From contig NZ_PJMW01000001.1 in NCBI RefSeq assembly GCF_002846365.1, positions 1,364,001-1,428,000 of the forward strand: 64,000 nt of DNA, given 5' to 3'. Position numbers and translations under genes: made by a program. Of this stretch, positions 28,427 through 39,143 are shown piece by piece. Numbering within the stretch: position 1 is the stretch's first letter; every line of letters begins with the position of its first letter. Source of the stretch: Nocardia fluminea. Its GTDB lineage: Bacteria > Actinomycetota > Actinomycetes > Mycobacteriales > Mycobacteriaceae. The notes beneath the pieces are model-generated. The model searched no databases, had not been told where the DNA came from, and worked only from the letters and a program-made list of their open reading frames with translations.

Positions 28427-29116
28427 TCACTTTACCGTGACCAGATTCGGACTCGAAACGTCGAACACGGTCCCCTCACGGGTCAGTAGCGGCAACACGA
28501 CGGCAGCTTTGCGCTCGCCGTCGCCCGTGCCGCCCCACACTACCTTCCTGCCATCGCGAAGGCTCAGTGAGACGTCCGAAATCGACCGTGCGACAACCTC
28601 GCCCACCTGCACCGACAGGGCGGGTGGCAGGGTGACCAGCACATCCACCGCCGCCCTGGCGGCGGCGGGCCCGGTGAACGAGCCCTCCGTGAGCAGTTTC
28701 GGCACCCCGATGGGCGCTTCGGGCTCGATCGCGAATTCGACGCTCTCCGCGTCGATCAGATGCGCGCCGTCCGGAGCGTCGAAATACACCACCGGCGTTC
28801 GCTCCACGACGGTGACCAGCACTGTCGAGGGGAATTTACGCTGCACCCGGACCGAGCGCACCTTCGGGATCGCCGCGACGCGCTGGGCGATCGCGGTGGT
28901 ATCGATACGCAACATCGAACGGCCGTCCGGAATTTCGAGCCGGCCCCGCACGTCGACCTCCGGCACCACCGACAGCCCGTCGACGCGCACCGTGCGCACC
29001 GACAGCACCGGGGTGAACCAGGCCAGCACCACCAGCAGGCTCACCACGACCACCCCGACCACCGTCCAGAGCCGGTAGCCGTGCCACCCGCGCGCGGCGG
29101 GCATCGGCAACCTCAC
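28427..29116 (-). CDS. ftsQ: Cell division protein FtsQ
   Basis: Bitopic divisome protein. 229 residues: short cytoplasmic N-terminus, one membrane helix (about residues 17-38, [16 protein letters not shown]), then a POTRA domain beginning [18 protein letters not shown], and the FtsQ beta domain ([14 protein letters not shown]). It recruits FtsL/FtsB and FtsW-PbpB to the septum. The start codon overlaps the murC stop by 4 bp. Cytoplasmic N-terminus is short compared with mycobacterial FtsQ. Confidence 0.95.
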   Translation of the reverse strand: MRLPMPAARGWHGYRLWTVVGVVVVSLLVVLAWFTPVLSVRTVRVDGLSVVPEVDVRGRLEIPDGRSMLRIDTTAIAQRVAAIPKVRSVRVQRKFPSTVLVTVVERTPVVYFDAPDGAHLIDAESVEFAIEPEAPIGVPKLLTEGSFTGPAAARAAVDVLVTLPPALSVQVGEVVARSISDVSLSLRDGRKVVWGGTGDGERKAAVVLPLLTREGTVFDVSSPNLVTVK

Positions 29117-30627
29117 CGGCCGCTCTGCTGCGGCCTGGCCCGCAGGCTGTCGAGGATCTGGCTGCCGAGCATGGTCACATCGCCCGCGCCCATGGTGATC
29201 ACGACGTCGCCGTCGCCCGCCAGCCCGGCGACCTGCTTGCCCACCTTGGACATATCCGGCTGATAGTGCACGGGCACGGTCACCGACTGGGCGACCAGCG
29301 CGCCGTTGACGCCGGGCAGCGGATCTTCCCGTGCGCCGTACACATCGAGCACGACCACCTCGTCGGCCAGGCTCAACGCGGTACCGAACTCCGTGGCGAA
29401 AGTGGCGGTGCGGCTGTACAGATGCGGCTGGAACACCACGATCACCCGGCCACGCCGCAGGCGGGCACCGTCACTGGCTTCCTGGGCGACCAGTTGCGCG
29501 GCGGCCTCGAGCACCGCGCGGACCTCGGTGGGATGGTGGGCGTAATCGTCGAAGACCCGCACCCCGTTCTCCCTGCCGGTGAACTGGAACCGGCGATGCA
29601 CGCCGCCGAATCCCTCCAGGCCCTGCACGATCTCGTCGATATCGGCGCCGGTGGCGCGGGCGGCCAGCAACGCGGCCAGCGCGTTGAGGGCCATGTGCCT
29701 GCCGGGCACCGACAGGCGCAACGACCGCGGGGTGGTCTCGCCGTCGAGCGTGAACTCGACGATGCCGCCGACATCACGCGGTTGCCAGTCGAGCATCCGC
29801 GCACCGACGGGCACGGGCGCGTCGGCGAGCTCGCCCGATCCGTAACCGAGGACCCGGATCCCGCGTTCGGCCATGCGCGGGGCGACCCGCTGGGCCAACG
29901 CGAGCGAACCGGGATCGTCGAGGCACACCACCAGCAGGCCGCCGGGAGCGAGCCGGTCGGCGAAGTCGTCGAAGACCTGGATGTAGGCCTCGTCGGTGCC
30001 GAAGTAGTCGAGGTGGTCGGATTCGATGTTGGTGACCACGGCGACATCCGGGTCGTATTGCAGCAGTGAGCCGTCGGACTCGTCGGCTTCGGCGACGAAG
30101 ATGTCACCGCTGCCGTGGTGGGCGTTGGTGCCCGCCTCGTTGAGCTCGCCGCCGACCGCGAACGAAGGATCGGCGCCGCAGTGCTGCAGCGTGACGATCA
30201 GCATCGACGTGGTCGAGGTCTTGCCGTGGGTTCCCGAGACCAGCAGGGTCTTGTGCCCGCGCATCAGCGCGGCGAGCACGGTCGGGCGCATCAGCACCGG
30301 GATGTCGCGCCGATTCGCCTCGACCAGTTCGGGGTTGGTCTTCGGGATGGCGGCGTAGGTGGTGACGACGACCGTCGGACCACCGGGCAGCAGGTCGAGC
30401 GCGTCGGCGGCGTGGCCGATCCGCACCTCGGCGCCACGGGCCCGCAGCGACAGCACCCCACGGCTCTCACGGGCGTCGGAACCGGAGACCTTCCCCCCGC
30501 GCGAGAGCAGGATTCGCGCGATACCGGACATGCCCGCACCGCCGATGCCGACCATGTGCACGCGTTCGAGTTCGGGTGGCAGAGCCGCGCCCGTGGACTC
30601 CCCGATCTGCTGGTCCGGCTCGCTCAT
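29113..30627 (-). CDS. murC: UDP-N-acetylmuramate-L-alanine ligase
   Basis: Adds L-Ala to UDP-MurNAc, the first peptide step in peptidoglycan precursor synthesis. 504 residues. N-terminal Rossmann motif [18 protein letters not shown] (about residues 23-40), the ATP-binding [11 protein letters not shown] near residue 134, the Mg/substrate segment [12 protein letters not shown], and the C-terminal [10 protein letters not shown] loop. Overlaps murG and ftsQ by 4 bp on each side. Confidence 0.97.
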   Translation of the reverse strand: MSEPDQQIGESTGAALPPELERVHMVGIGGAGMSGIARILLSRGGKVSGSDARESRGVLSLRARGAEVRIGHAADALDLLPGGPTVVVTTYAAIPKTNPELVEANRRDIPVLMRPTVLAALMRGHKTLLVSGTHGKTSTTSMLIVTLQHCGADPSFAVGGELNEAGTNAHHGSGDIFVAEADESDGSLLQYDPDVAVVTNIESDHLDYFGTDEAYIQVFDDFADRLAPGGLLVVCLDDPGSLALAQRVAPRMAERGIRVLGYGSGELADAPVPVGARMLDWQPRDVGGIVEFTLDGETTPRSLRLSVPGRHMALNALAALLAARATGADIDEIVQGLEGFGGVHRRFQFTGRENGVRVFDDYAHHPTEVRAVLEAAAQLVAQEASDGARLRRGRVIVVFQPHLYSRTATFATEFGTALSLADEVVVLDVYGAREDPLPGVNGALVAQSVTVPVHYQPDMSKVGKQVAGLAGDGDVVITMGAGDVTMLGSQILDSLRARPQQSGR

Positions 30628-31739
30628 CGGGCGACCTCGGTGACGATCCTGGCCACCGTGTCGGCAGCGTCGCGATGGCCTGCGCCTGCGGCGGCGCGGC
30701 TCATCTGCGCGAGTCGAGCGGGGTCGAGCAGCAGCGGAATCACCTCATCGATCACGTATTTCGGGGTCAGCTCGGCGTCGGCCACAATTGTGCCACCACC
30801 TTGCGCGACCACTGGCCGGGCGTTGAATTCCTGTTCACCGTTGCCGTGCGGCAGCGGCACGTAGAACGCGGGCAGGCCGACCGCCGACACCTCGGCGACG
30901 GTCATCGCACCGGAGCGGCACACCACCGCGTCGGCGGCGGCGTAGGCCAGATCCATCCGCGACAGGTAGGGCACCGCCACATACGGTGCGGGTGCGCCGG
31001 CGGTGCTCACCTCGACGCTGTTCTTGGGGCCGTGCGCGTGCAGTACCGACACCCCCGCGGCCGCGAGTTGCGGTGCGGCGCCGGAGACGGCCTCGTTGAG
31101 GCTGCGCGCACCCTGCGAACCACCGAACACCAGCAGCACGGGTCCCTCGGCGGGCAGTCCGAAGTGCGCGCGAGCCTCGGCGCGCAAGGCGGCACGGTCG
31201 AGTTCGGTGATGGAGGCCCGCACCGGAATGCCGACGACCCGCGCACCCGCCAGCCCCGAATCCGGAACGGCGGCGAGCACCGCGGCCGCGAGTTTCGCGC
31301 CCACCTTGTTGGCGATACCGGCCTTCGCGTTGGCCTCGTGCACGATCACCGGCACCTTGCGCTTGCGGCCGAACAGACCGCCGCGCGCGGCGAGATACGC
31401 GGGCAGCGCGACATAGCCGCCGAACCCGATGATCACGTCGGCCTGCACATCGTCGATCACCGCCCTGGTCGCCTTGACCGAGGCGAGTACCCGGCCGGGT
31501 AGCCGCAGCAGGTCGGCGGAGGGCTTGCGCGGCAACGGCACCGGTGGAATCAGTGCCAAGGGGTACCCGCGTTCGGGCACCAGTTTCGTCTCCAGTCCAC
31601 GCTCGGTACCCAAGGCGGTCACCCGGATCGAGTCGTCGAGTCTGCGCAGCGCGTCGGCGACAGCCAGCGCGGGTTCGATGTGGCCTGCGGTTCCTCCGCC
31701 TGCGACGATCACCGACAACCCGGATCGCGGGTTACTCAC
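30624..31739 (-). CDS. murG: UDP-GlcNAc:lipid I N-acetylglucosaminyltransferase
   Basis: Peripheral membrane GT-B enzyme converting lipid I to lipid II. 371 residues. The N-terminal glycine loop [20 protein letters not shown] (about residues 10-29), [14 protein letters not shown], the second glycine-rich loop [12 protein letters not shown], and the UDP-GlcNAc-binding [26 protein letters not shown] are all present. Starts 54 bp after ftsW and overlaps murC by 4 bp. Confidence 0.97.
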   Translation of the reverse strand: MSNPRSGLSVIVAGGGTAGHIEPALAVADALRRLDDSIRVTALGTERGLETKLVPERGYPLALIPPVPLPRKPSADLLRLPGRVLASVKATRAVIDDVQADVIIGFGGYVALPAYLAARGGLFGRKRKVPVIVHEANAKAGIANKVGAKLAAAVLAAVPDSGLAGARVVGIPVRASITELDRAALRAEARAHFGLPAEGPVLLVFGGSQGARSLNEAVSGAAPQLAAAGVSVLHAHGPKNSVEVSTAGAPAPYVAVPYLSRMDLAYAAADAVVCRSGAMTVAEVSAVGLPAFYVPLPHGNGEQEFNARPVVAQGGGTIVADAELTPKYVIDEVIPLLLDPARLAQMSRAAAGAGHRDAADTVARIVTEVAR

Positions 31740-31793
31740 CTGGATCTACCTCGTTCTCTCTATCTCGAATCGATCTCGCGAAAGCCCGCGTGG

Positions 31794-33287
31794 TCATGCT
31801 CCGCCCCCTCCGCCGCTGCGCCGTTTCACCGGGCGGTGTGGCATCGGGTAGGTCGGCTCCCACGCTCGTGTCGACCGTAGCGAACTCGTGCCGCGACTTT
31901 CCGGCACGCGTCTCCTGCGATCGGCGGGTGGCTGGCGGCGAGGGGCCTGACGTGGACGTTCGGTTCTGGGGCGCGGCGCGACTTTCCGTGGCACCGGCGG
32001 GGCGTACACCTCGGGTACCGGCAGCCGGAGCAGCCTGCTGAGCCGGCCGTCCTGTCCGGCCTTCAACGCCGAGATCGCTTCCGGTTCGTGCCGGGCGGCG
32101 CTGGCGATGATGCCGAACATGAACAGTGTGATCGCCAGTGACGAACCACCGGCCGAGACCAGCGGCAACTGCAGACCGGTCACCGGCAGCAGCCCCACGA
32201 CATAGCCGATGTTGATCAGCGCCTGCGCGGTGATCCAGGTGGTGGCGGTGGCGGTGAGCAGGCGCAGGAAGGGGTCGACCGAGCGCAGCGCGATGCGGAT
32301 GCCCGCGTAGACGAACAGGGCCAGCAGCGCCAGCACCAGCATGCAGCCGAGGAAGCCGAGCTCCTCGCCGATGATGGCGAAGATGAAGTCGTTGTGCGAG
32401 TTGGGCAGGTAGCTCCACTTCGCGCGGCTCTGCCCGAGCCCACGACCCCAGATGCCGCCGTCGGCGAGGGAGTACTTGGCTTGGCGCGCCTGATAGTTGA
32501 CGCCCTGCGGATCGTCACCGGGATTGAAGAACGCGCGCACGCGATCGGAGCGGTACCCGGCCGACAGCGCCAGCACCGAGGCGGCCACCAGGCCGGTGAC
32601 CATGATCCCGACGAACAACCGCACCGGCAGCCCACCGAACCACAGCAGCGCCATCAGCACGATGCCGAGGGCGATGGTGGTCGACAGGTTCGGCTCGAGC
32701 ACCACCAGCAGGCACACCAGCAGACCCGCGGGCACCAGCGGCACCAGGATGTCCTTGAGCTGGGCGCCCCGGCGCGAGGCGAGCAGGTGCGCACCCCACA
32801 CGATCAAGGTCACCTTGACGACTTCGGACGGCTGGATCGACAACGGGCCGATGTCGAACCAGCGGCGCGCGCCACCGTGGATCGACCCGATGCCGGGAAT
32901 GAGCACCAGTACCAAGGCGAGCACCGAGACGCTGAAGATCGGGAACGACCATTGCCGCAGGAACCGCAACGGCAGCCGCAGCGCCACATAGAAGGCGATC
33001 GCGCCGAGCCCGGCGAACATGGCCTGCTGGATGAACAGCGCGTAGGCCGAACCACCACCGGCGTAGGACTCCACGCTCGACGCCGACAGCACCATCACCA
33101 GACCCAGCACGGTGAGCAGGGTCGCGATGGTGACGATCAGATGGAACGACGCGAGCGGCCTGGCCAACCACGCGCCGAAGCGCTCCCCCGCCCAATTCGG
33201 CTGCCCCGGACTCTTGCGGCGAGTGCTCGCCCCGGCCCGGCCCTTGGCCACCCGGCTGTCGTCGACGCTGCCCCGGCTCTTAACCAC
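31794..33287 (-). CDS. ftsW: Septal peptidoglycan glycosyltransferase FtsW
   Basis: SEDS-family polymerase that works with PbpB at the division site. 497 residues with about ten membrane helices from residue 45 to 405. The SEDS motif region (GARRWFDIGPLSIQPSEVVK) and the large external loop with the catalytic Asp area (PGDDPQGVNYQARQAKYSLADGG-like, and WGRGLGQSRAKWSYLPNSHN) are well conserved. The C-terminal ~90 residues are a highly basic Arg/Pro tail, resembling mycobacterial FtsW tails that bind FtsZ. Located between murD and murG. Confidence 0.96.
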   Translation of the reverse strand: MVKSRGSVDDSRVAKGRAGASTRRKSPGQPNWAGERFGAWLARPLASFHLIVTIATLLTVLGLVMVLSASSVESYAGGGSAYALFIQQAMFAGLGAIAFYVALRLPLRFLRQWSFPIFSVSVLALVLVLIPGIGSIHGGARRWFDIGPLSIQPSEVVKVTLIVWGAHLLASRRGAQLKDILVPLVPAGLLVCLLVVLEPNLSTTIALGIVLMALLWFGGLPVRLFVGIMVTGLVAASVLALSAGYRSDRVRAFFNPGDDPQGVNYQARQAKYSLADGGIWGRGLGQSRAKWSYLPNSHNDFIFAIIGEELGFLGCMLVLALLALFVYAGIRIALRSVDPFLRLLTATATTWITAQALINIGYVVGLLPVTGLQLPLVSAGGSSLAITLFMFGIIASAARHEPEAISALKAGQDGRLSRLLRLPVPEVYAPPVPRKVAPRPRTERPRQAPRRQPPADRRRRVPESRGTSSLRSTRAWEPTYPMPHRPVKRRSGGGGGA

Positions 33288-33332
33288 GATGCCCCCTCTT
33301 GGGCGGTGACTGCCGAGCCGGGCGCGCCTTCG

Positions 33333-34823
33333 TCACAGCGCCCGCCCGATGTCACCATCTTCCAGTGCCGTCACCGCATCCACGAAACAGCGTCCGCGGT
33401 GGGTGTAGTCGTCGTACATGTCGAGGGAAGCGGCCGCGGGCGCGAGCAGGACGGTGTCTCCGGCGCGAGCCAGACCCGCCGCGGCGCGTACCGCGCGGCC
33501 CATGACCGCCTCGGCGCGCTGAGATCTCGACGACTCCATGTCTGCATCGTCTCCCGCATCCAGCTCGATGACCGGGACTTCGGGTGCGTGTCGCGTCATC
33601 GCGGCGGCGATCACCGGCGCGTCGGCCCCGAACAACACCGCGCCGACCAGCCGATCACCGATCTCCTCGATCAGATCGTCGACGCCTGCGCCCTTGAGCA
33701 GACCGCCCGCCACCCACACCACCTGCGGGTGCGCCATGATCGAGGCGCGCGCGGCGTGCGGGTTGGTGGCCTTGGAGTCGTCGATGAACTCGACACCGCC
33801 CAGTTCGCGCACGAACGCGGTGCGGTGCGGGCCGACCTTGTGTTCGGCGAGCCCTTCCTTGACGAACTGCGGCGCCACATCGATGGCCCTGGTCAGCGCG
33901 GACGCGGCCAGCGCGTCAGCGATGCCCGCGGGTCCCGGTGGACTGATGTCGCTGGTCTCGGCGAGGATCGCGGCCTTGGTGAAGGCGCGGTCGAGCAGCT
34001 TGCCGTCGACCACACCCAGCTCGCCGTCGGCGGGCACGCCGATCCGGAAGCCGACCGTGCGCCGGGCCTTGGCCTTGCGGGCCAGTGCGCCCGCGACCGG
34101 GTCGTCGAGGCCGACGACGCCGACGCGACCGGTCAGCGCGCGCGCCTTCGCGGCAGCGTAGGCATCGAGGCCGCCGTGCCAGTCCAGGTGATCCTCGGCG
34201 ACATTGAGCACGACACCGGCTTCGGGGCGCACGGACGGCGCCCAGTGCAGCTGGAAGGAGGACAGCTCCACGGCGAGCACCTGCGGTCCGGGGTTGCGGC
34301 GCAGCGCGTCCAGGATCGGCAGGCCGATATTGCCGCAGGCCACGCTGGCGATGCCCGCGGCGCGCAGGATCGAGTGCGTCATGTTGGTGGTGGTGGTCTT
34401 GCCGTTGGTACCGGTGATCACCAGCCATTTGCGGACCGGGCCGTAGATGCGGGCCTGATCGACCCACCAGGCGAATTCGACGTCGCCCCAGACGGGCACG
34501 CCCTCGGTGACCGCCGAGACCAGCACCGGCGAATCCGGCCGCCAGCCCGGGCTGGTGATGACGAGCGCGAACCGGCTCAGGTCGGCGCTTTCGAGTTCGA
34601 CGCTGGTGGCGATCTCGAGGCCGAGTTCGGCGGCCTCGGCCAGTGCCTTGGCGCCGTTGTCGGTGACCACGGGATGGGCGCCGATATCGCGCAGGGGTTC
34701 GATCAGCGAGCGTCCGGAGACGCCCCAACCGGCGACGAGAACGTCACGGCCACGCAAGAATTCGAGCATCGGGCCCGGGGAACGCAGGGCGCGGGGCGAG
34801 TGTTCGACCATGTCTCTACTCAC
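33333..34823 (-). CDS. murD: UDP-N-acetylmuramoylalanine-D-glutamate ligase
   Basis: Adds D-Glu to UDP-MurNAc-L-Ala. About 496 residues from the GTG at 34823, which overlaps the mraY stop (GTGA); an ATG at 34811 would shorten it by four residues. The dinucleotide-like N-terminus [13 protein letters not shown], the ATP loop [37 protein letters not shown] and the C-terminal [14 protein letters not shown] match the family. The end of the open frame upstream of mraY is spurious. Confidence 0.95.
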   Translation of the reverse strand: MSRDMVEHSPRALRSPGPMLEFLRGRDVLVAGWGVSGRSLIEPLRDIGAHPVVTDNGAKALAEAAELGLEIATSVELESADLSRFALVITSPGWRPDSPVLVSAVTEGVPVWGDVEFAWWVDQARIYGPVRKWLVITGTNGKTTTTNMTHSILRAAGIASVACGNIGLPILDALRRNPGPQVLAVELSSFQLHWAPSVRPEAGVVLNVAEDHLDWHGGLDAYAAAKARALTGRVGVVGLDDPVAGALARKAKARRTVGFRIGVPADGELGVVDGKLLDRAFTKAAILAETSDISPPGPAGIADALAASALTRAIDVAPQFVKEGLAEHKVGPHRTAFVRELGGVEFIDDSKATNPHAARASIMAHPQVVWVAGGLLKGAGVDDLIEEIGDRLVGAVLFGADAPVIAAAMTRHAPEVPVIELDAGDDADMESSRSQRAEAVMGRAVRAAAGLARAGDTVLLAPAAASLDMYDDYTHRGRCFVDAVTALEDGDIGRAL

Positions 34824-35896
34824 CCGACCTGTGACAGATATTCGCTGTAGAACAGGCCGAGGCCCACTGCGGCGGAGATGCCCGCCAAAATCCAGAACCG
34901 GATGATCACCGTGGTTTCGGCCCACTTACTCAACTCGAAGTGATGGTGGAACGGCGCCATCTTGAACAACCGATTGCGCGTGGTGCGATACACCGCCACC
35001 TGCAGCATCACCGAGGCCGCCTCCGCGACGAACAGCGCGCCGATCACGGCCATCAGCAGCTCGGTGCGGGTGGTGATCGACAGACCGGCGATCAGGCCGC
35101 CGAGCGCCAGCGAACCGGTGTCGCCCATGAAGATTCGCGCGGGCGCGGCGTTCCACCACAGGAAGCCGATACACGCGGCGGCCGCGGCGGCGCAGACCAG
35201 GGCGAGGTCGAGCGGGTCGCGCACGTTGTAGCACCCGGCTTCGGGGCTGGTGGAGCACGAATTGCGGTACTGCCAGAAGGTGATGATCACGTACGCGCCG
35301 AGCAGCAGGCTCATCGAACCCGCCGCGAGACCGTCGAGGCCGTCGGTGAGGTTGACCGCGTTGGACCAGGCCACCACCAGGAACAGCACCCAGACGACGA
35401 AGATGATCGCGCCCATCGACACCGTGTTCCAGTCGCGCACGTACGACAGGTGCTTGCTGGCGGGGCTGAGCCCGTCGGTGCTGCGGAACTGCAGGGCCAG
35501 CACCGCGAAGATGACCGCCGCGGCGGTCTGCCCGATGTACTTGCCCGCGGCCGAGAGCCCGAGGTTGCGCTGCTTGCGCAGCTTGATGAAGTCGTCGAGG
35601 AACCCGACGACGCCGAGCGCGGTGGTGAGCCCGAGCACGAGCAGACCCGACGCCGTCGGGCCTTCCGCGTCGTAGCCGATACCGATCAGGTGCGAGCCGA
35701 GATAGCCCGCCCACATGCCGATCAGGATCGCGACACCACCCATGGTCGGGGTGCCGCGCTTGGCCTGGTGACTGGCCGGGCCGTCGACCCGGATCTCCTG
35801 GCCGAAGCCCTGTCTGGCGAACACCCGAACCAGCAACGGAGTCAGCAGGATCGACACCGCCAGTGCGATCCCCGCCGCGAACAGAATTTGCCTCAT
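34820..35896 (-). CDS. mraY: Phospho-N-acetylmuramoyl-pentapeptide transferase
   Basis: Integral membrane enzyme making lipid I from UDP-MurNAc-pentapeptide and decaprenyl phosphate (called MurX in mycobacteria). 358 residues and ten helices. Signature segments: [16 protein letters not shown] near residue 44, [16 protein letters not shown] near 122 (Asp pair for Mg), [12 protein letters not shown] near 192, [11 protein letters not shown] near 262 and [13 protein letters not shown] near 322. Overlaps murF and murD by 4 bp. Confidence 0.98.
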   Translation of the reverse strand: MRQILFAAGIALAVSILLTPLLVRVFARQGFGQEIRVDGPASHQAKRGTPTMGGVAILIGMWAGYLGSHLIGIGYDAEGPTASGLLVLGLTTALGVVGFLDDFIKLRKQRNLGLSAAGKYIGQTAAAVIFAVLALQFRSTDGLSPASKHLSYVRDWNTVSMGAIIFVVWVLFLVVAWSNAVNLTDGLDGLAAGSMSLLLGAYVIITFWQYRNSCSTSPEAGCYNVRDPLDLALVCAAAAAACIGFLWWNAAPARIFMGDTGSLALGGLIAGLSITTRTELLMAVIGALFVAEAASVMLQVAVYRTTRNRLFKMAPFHHHFELSKWAETTVIIRFWILAGISAAVGLGLFYSEYLSQVG

Positions 35897-37386
35897 CGAG
35901 CTGTCTTACCTTCCGCTGCCCCGGTCAGGTGCTCGGCGACGGCCCACAGACCCACCGCCTTCGACGCCTTGACCAGTACCACATCGCCTGCGGCGATCTC
36001 GTCGTCGAGCAGCGCGATCGCCGCGTCGATATCGGGAACGAGGATCGATTCCTCGCCCCATGAGCCTTCCATTACCGCTCCCTGGTGCATCCCGTGGGAG
36101 GGTCGTCCGGTGCCGACCACGATCAACCGGTCCACGTCGAGGCGCACGGCCAGGCGCCCGATCGCGTCGTGTTCGATCACCGAGGTGTCACCGAGTTCGC
36201 CCATCTCGCCGAGCACGGCCCAGCTGCGCCGGGGCTCGCCGGCCGACTTCGCCAGGGTGACCAGCGCTTTGAGCGCCGCGCGCACCGAGTCGGGGTTGGC
36301 GTTGTAGGAGTCGTTGATGACAGTGACGCCCGCGGGGGTGGTCGTCACGTCCATCCGGCGGACCGAGGCCGCGGTGGCGCCGGACAGCGCCTGAACGACG
36401 GTCGCCAGATCGGCACCGCATTCGAGCGCGACGGCCGCGGCGGCCAGCGCGTTGCCGACCTGGTGTTCGCCGTGCACAGCCAGTCGCACCGGCATCGATT
36501 CGCCGCCCGCGTGCAGGGTGAAGTGGGCGCGGGCCTGGTCGTCGGTGATCACGTTGGTGGCGCGGATGTCGGCGTCACCGGACAGGCCGACCTTCACCAC
36601 GCGCGCCGTGGTGCGCGACGCCATCGCCGAGACGTTGGGGTCGTCGGCGTTGAGCACGGCCAGCCCCTCGGGAGGCAGAGCCTCGACGAGTTCGCCCTTG
36701 GCTTGCGCGATCGCCTCGCGGCTGCCGAATTCGCCGAGGTGGGCGGTGCCGACATTGAGCACGACGCCGATCCGGGGCGGCGCGATGCGGGCCAGTGCCG
36801 CGATGTGCCCGCGACCGCGCGCGGACAGTTCCAGCGCGAGGAACTTGGTGTCGGGACCCGCGCGCAGCGCCGTCCACGGGTGGCCGAGTTCGTTGTTGAA
36901 CGAGCCGGGCGGCGCGACCACCGCGCCCAGCGGCGCGAGGACCGCCGCGAGCAGATCCTTGGTCGAGGTCTTGCCCGAGGAACCGGTGACGCCGACGACG
37001 GTGAGTCCGGTGCGCTCGGCGAGCCGCTCGGTGCTCACGCGCGCCAGCTCGGCCAGCGCGGCGAGAACCGCGGCGCCGGAACCGTCTTCGTCGGAGCTCA
37101 GCGCGACCGAGGTCGCGGGCACCGAACCGAGGTCGGGGGCGACCACGATGGCGGGCACGCCGACCGGGCGAGCCGCGAGCACCGCGACAGCCCCCGCGGC
37201 GATCGCGGTGGCCGCGTAGTCGTGTCCGTCGGAGTTGGCCCCGGGTAGGGCGAGGAACAGATCGCCGGAACCGATTCGGCGCGAATCGAATTCGACCGAA
37301 CCGGTCACCAGTGCCTGGGGGTCGGGTACGTCGTGCAGCTCGCCGCCGACGACGTCCGCGATCTCCCGCAGTGTCATCTCGATCAT
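35893..37386 (-). CDS. murF: UDP-MurNAc-tripeptide:D-Ala-D-Ala ligase
   Basis: Completes the pentapeptide precursor by adding D-Ala-D-Ala. 497 residues. The uridine-binding N-domain contains [17 protein letters not shown]; the ATP loop is [15 protein letters not shown] near residue 134; then [25 protein letters not shown] and [16 protein letters not shown]. Overlaps murE and mraY by 4 bp on each side, so the mur genes are translated as a coupled series. Confidence 0.97.
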   Translation of the reverse strand: MIEMTLREIADVVGGELHDVPDPQALVTGSVEFDSRRIGSGDLFLALPGANSDGHDYAATAIAAGAVAVLAARPVGVPAIVVAPDLGSVPATSVALSSDEDGSGAAVLAALAELARVSTERLAERTGLTVVGVTGSSGKTSTKDLLAAVLAPLGAVVAPPGSFNNELGHPWTALRAGPDTKFLALELSARGRGHIAALARIAPPRIGVVLNVGTAHLGEFGSREAIAQAKGELVEALPPEGLAVLNADDPNVSAMASRTTARVVKVGLSGDADIRATNVITDDQARAHFTLHAGGESMPVRLAVHGEHQVGNALAAAAVALECGADLATVVQALSGATAASVRRMDVTTTPAGVTVINDSYNANPDSVRAALKALVTLAKSAGEPRRSWAVLGEMGELGDTSVIEHDAIGRLAVRLDVDRLIVVGTGRPSHGMHQGAVMEGSWGEESILVPDIDAAIALLDDEIAAGDVVLVKASKAVGLWAVAEHLTGAAEGKTAR

Positions 37387-38972
37387 GAAACTGTCAAGTC
37401 CTCCGAGTCCGTGTGCGGACTGTGTCGTCTCCGCAGGGCGTCCAGCGCCGCCGCGACCACCTCGCGGTCGTCGAAGGGATGCTTGACGCCCTTGATCTCC
37501 TGGCCCGATTCATGGCCCTTGCCCGCGACGAGCACTACGTCGCCCGCACGCGCCCAGGCGAGTGCGGCGGCGATGGCCGCCGCGCGGTCACCGATCTCGC
37601 GGATCTCGCCGCGGTCGGTGGCCGGGAGTTCGAGCGCACCGGCCACCACGGCGGACCTGATGGCCGCCGGGTCCTCGGTGCGTGGGTTGTCGTCGGTGAC
37701 GATCACCAGGTCGGCCGGTGCCGCCGCGGCACCCATGAGCGGGCGTTTGGCCACGTCCCGGTCGCCGCCGGCGCCGAGCACGACAGCCAGCCTGCCCGTG
37801 CCCGCTTCGACGAGGTGCCCGCGCAGGGTGGTCACCACGGATTCGATGGCGGCGGGCTTGTGCGCGTAGTCGACGACGGCGAGGAAATCCTGGCCGCGCT
37901 CGACACGCTGCATCCGGCCCGGCACGTCGACGACGGCCAGCGCGGGAGCGGCGACGGCCGGGTCCACACCCGCCGCGGCGCAGGTGGCGACCGCCAGCAG
38001 CGCGTTGGCCACGTTGTAGCGGCCGGGCAGCCGCAGCCGTACCGCCAGTTCGCCGTCGGGTCCCGCGGCGGTGAATTCCTGTTCGCCGCCGGTGGTCTTG
38101 ATGTCGCCGCTGACCTGCCACGTCGCCGCACCGGTGGTCGACACCGTGACCGGCTCGGCCAGGTCGCCGGCCAAGCGGGTGCCCCACTCGTCGTCGACGC
38201 ACACCACCGCGGTCCGCGCGGCGACGGGCGAATCCGCGTCGAACAGCCGACGTTTCGCGGCGAAGTAGTCCTCGAAGTCCTTGTGGAAATCGAGATGGTC
38301 CTGAGACAGGTTGGTGAACGCGCCGACCGCGAAGCGCACGCCGTCGACCCGGCCCAGCGCGAGCGCGTGGCTCGACACCTCCATCACGACCGCGTCGACA
38401 CCCTGCTCGACCATCGCGGCGAACATCGCGTGCAGCTGCGGCGCCTCGGGCGTGGTGAGCGCACTCGGCACCCGCTGCCCGCCGATCCGCGTTTCGATGG
38501 TGCCGATCAGCCCGGTGGACAGTCCGGCCGCGGCCAGACCGGCTTCCACCAGGTACGAGGTGGTGGTCTTGCCCGAGGTGCCGGTGATGCCGATGATGCG
38601 CAGCTGATCACTGGGGTGGCCGTAGATCTCGGCGGAGAGTTCGCCGAGGACCGCGCGCGGCTGCTCGCGTACCAGCACGGGCACCGCGACCTCGCCGATC
38701 AGCTCGGCGCCCGCGGCGTCGGTGAACACCGCGACCGCGCCGTTGGCGATCGCGTCGGCGGCGAATCGGGCGCCGTGCGAATTCGCGCCGGGGAGCGCGG
38801 CGAACAGGTCACCGGCCCGCACCGCGTTGGATCGTTGCTCGATGCCGGTGACCGTCACCTCGGCGGACGCCGGAACCACCGGCGTGGCACCGGTGAGGTC
38901 CGCCACGGCCTGCAGCGACGTCGACAGCGGAGTGGTTGGCCGGAGCGCGTGCGGGCTGGACTGCGCGGGCAC
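37383..38972 (-). CDS. murE: UDP-MurNAc-tripeptide synthetase (meso-diaminopimelate adding)
   Basis: 529 residues from a GTG at 38972. Uridine-binding [21 protein letters not shown] loop [14 protein letters not shown] near residue 128, [19 protein letters not shown], and a C-terminal DNPRTEDP motif. The DNPR sequence is the mark of enzymes that add meso-diaminopimelate rather than lysine, as expected in mycolata. 171 bp separate it from pbpB; nothing coding is seen there and it may hold a promoter for the downstream mur genes. Confidence 0.97.
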   Translation of the reverse strand: MPAQSSPHALRPTTPLSTSLQAVADLTGATPVVPASAEVTVTGIEQRSNAVRAGDLFAALPGANSHGARFAADAIANGAVAVFTDAAGAELIGEVAVPVLVREQPRAVLGELSAEIYGHPSDQLRIIGITGTSGKTTTSYLVEAGLAAAGLSTGLIGTIETRIGGQRVPSALTTPEAPQLHAMFAAMVEQGVDAVVMEVSSHALALGRVDGVRFAVGAFTNLSQDHLDFHKDFEDYFAAKRRLFDADSPVAARTAVVCVDDEWGTRLAGDLAEPVTVSTTGAATWQVSGDIKTTGGEQEFTAAGPDGELAVRLRLPGRYNVANALLAVATCAAAGVDPAVAAPALAVVDVPGRMQRVERGQDFLAVVDYAHKPAAIESVVTTLRGHLVEAGTGRLAVVLGAGGDRDVAKRPLMGAAAAPADLVIVTDDNPRTEDPAAIRSAVVAGALELPATDRGEIREIGDRAAAIAAALAWARAGDVVLVAGKGHESGQEIKGVKHPFDDREVVAAALDALRRRHSPHTDSEDLTVS

Positions 38973-39143
38973 AAGGCTCCTCTCTGAGAGTGATCGAGCG
39001 CGTGGGCGAGACGAGCAGTCAGGTTACCGACGCGCGGTGTCGGTCGGACAACGCGGGTTGAGTTAATCGGTGTTCTCGGCCCGCCCGCCGCCGGCCTGAG
39101 TGAAGGGTGCGACGAAGGGGGCTGAGAACTGCGGCACCAGCCG

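Noticed and set aside
32394..34850. 818-codon plus-strand open frame antisense to murD and ftsW
   Set aside because: Low-complexity His/Gly/Arg shadow; both minus-strand genes are full length with all motifs.
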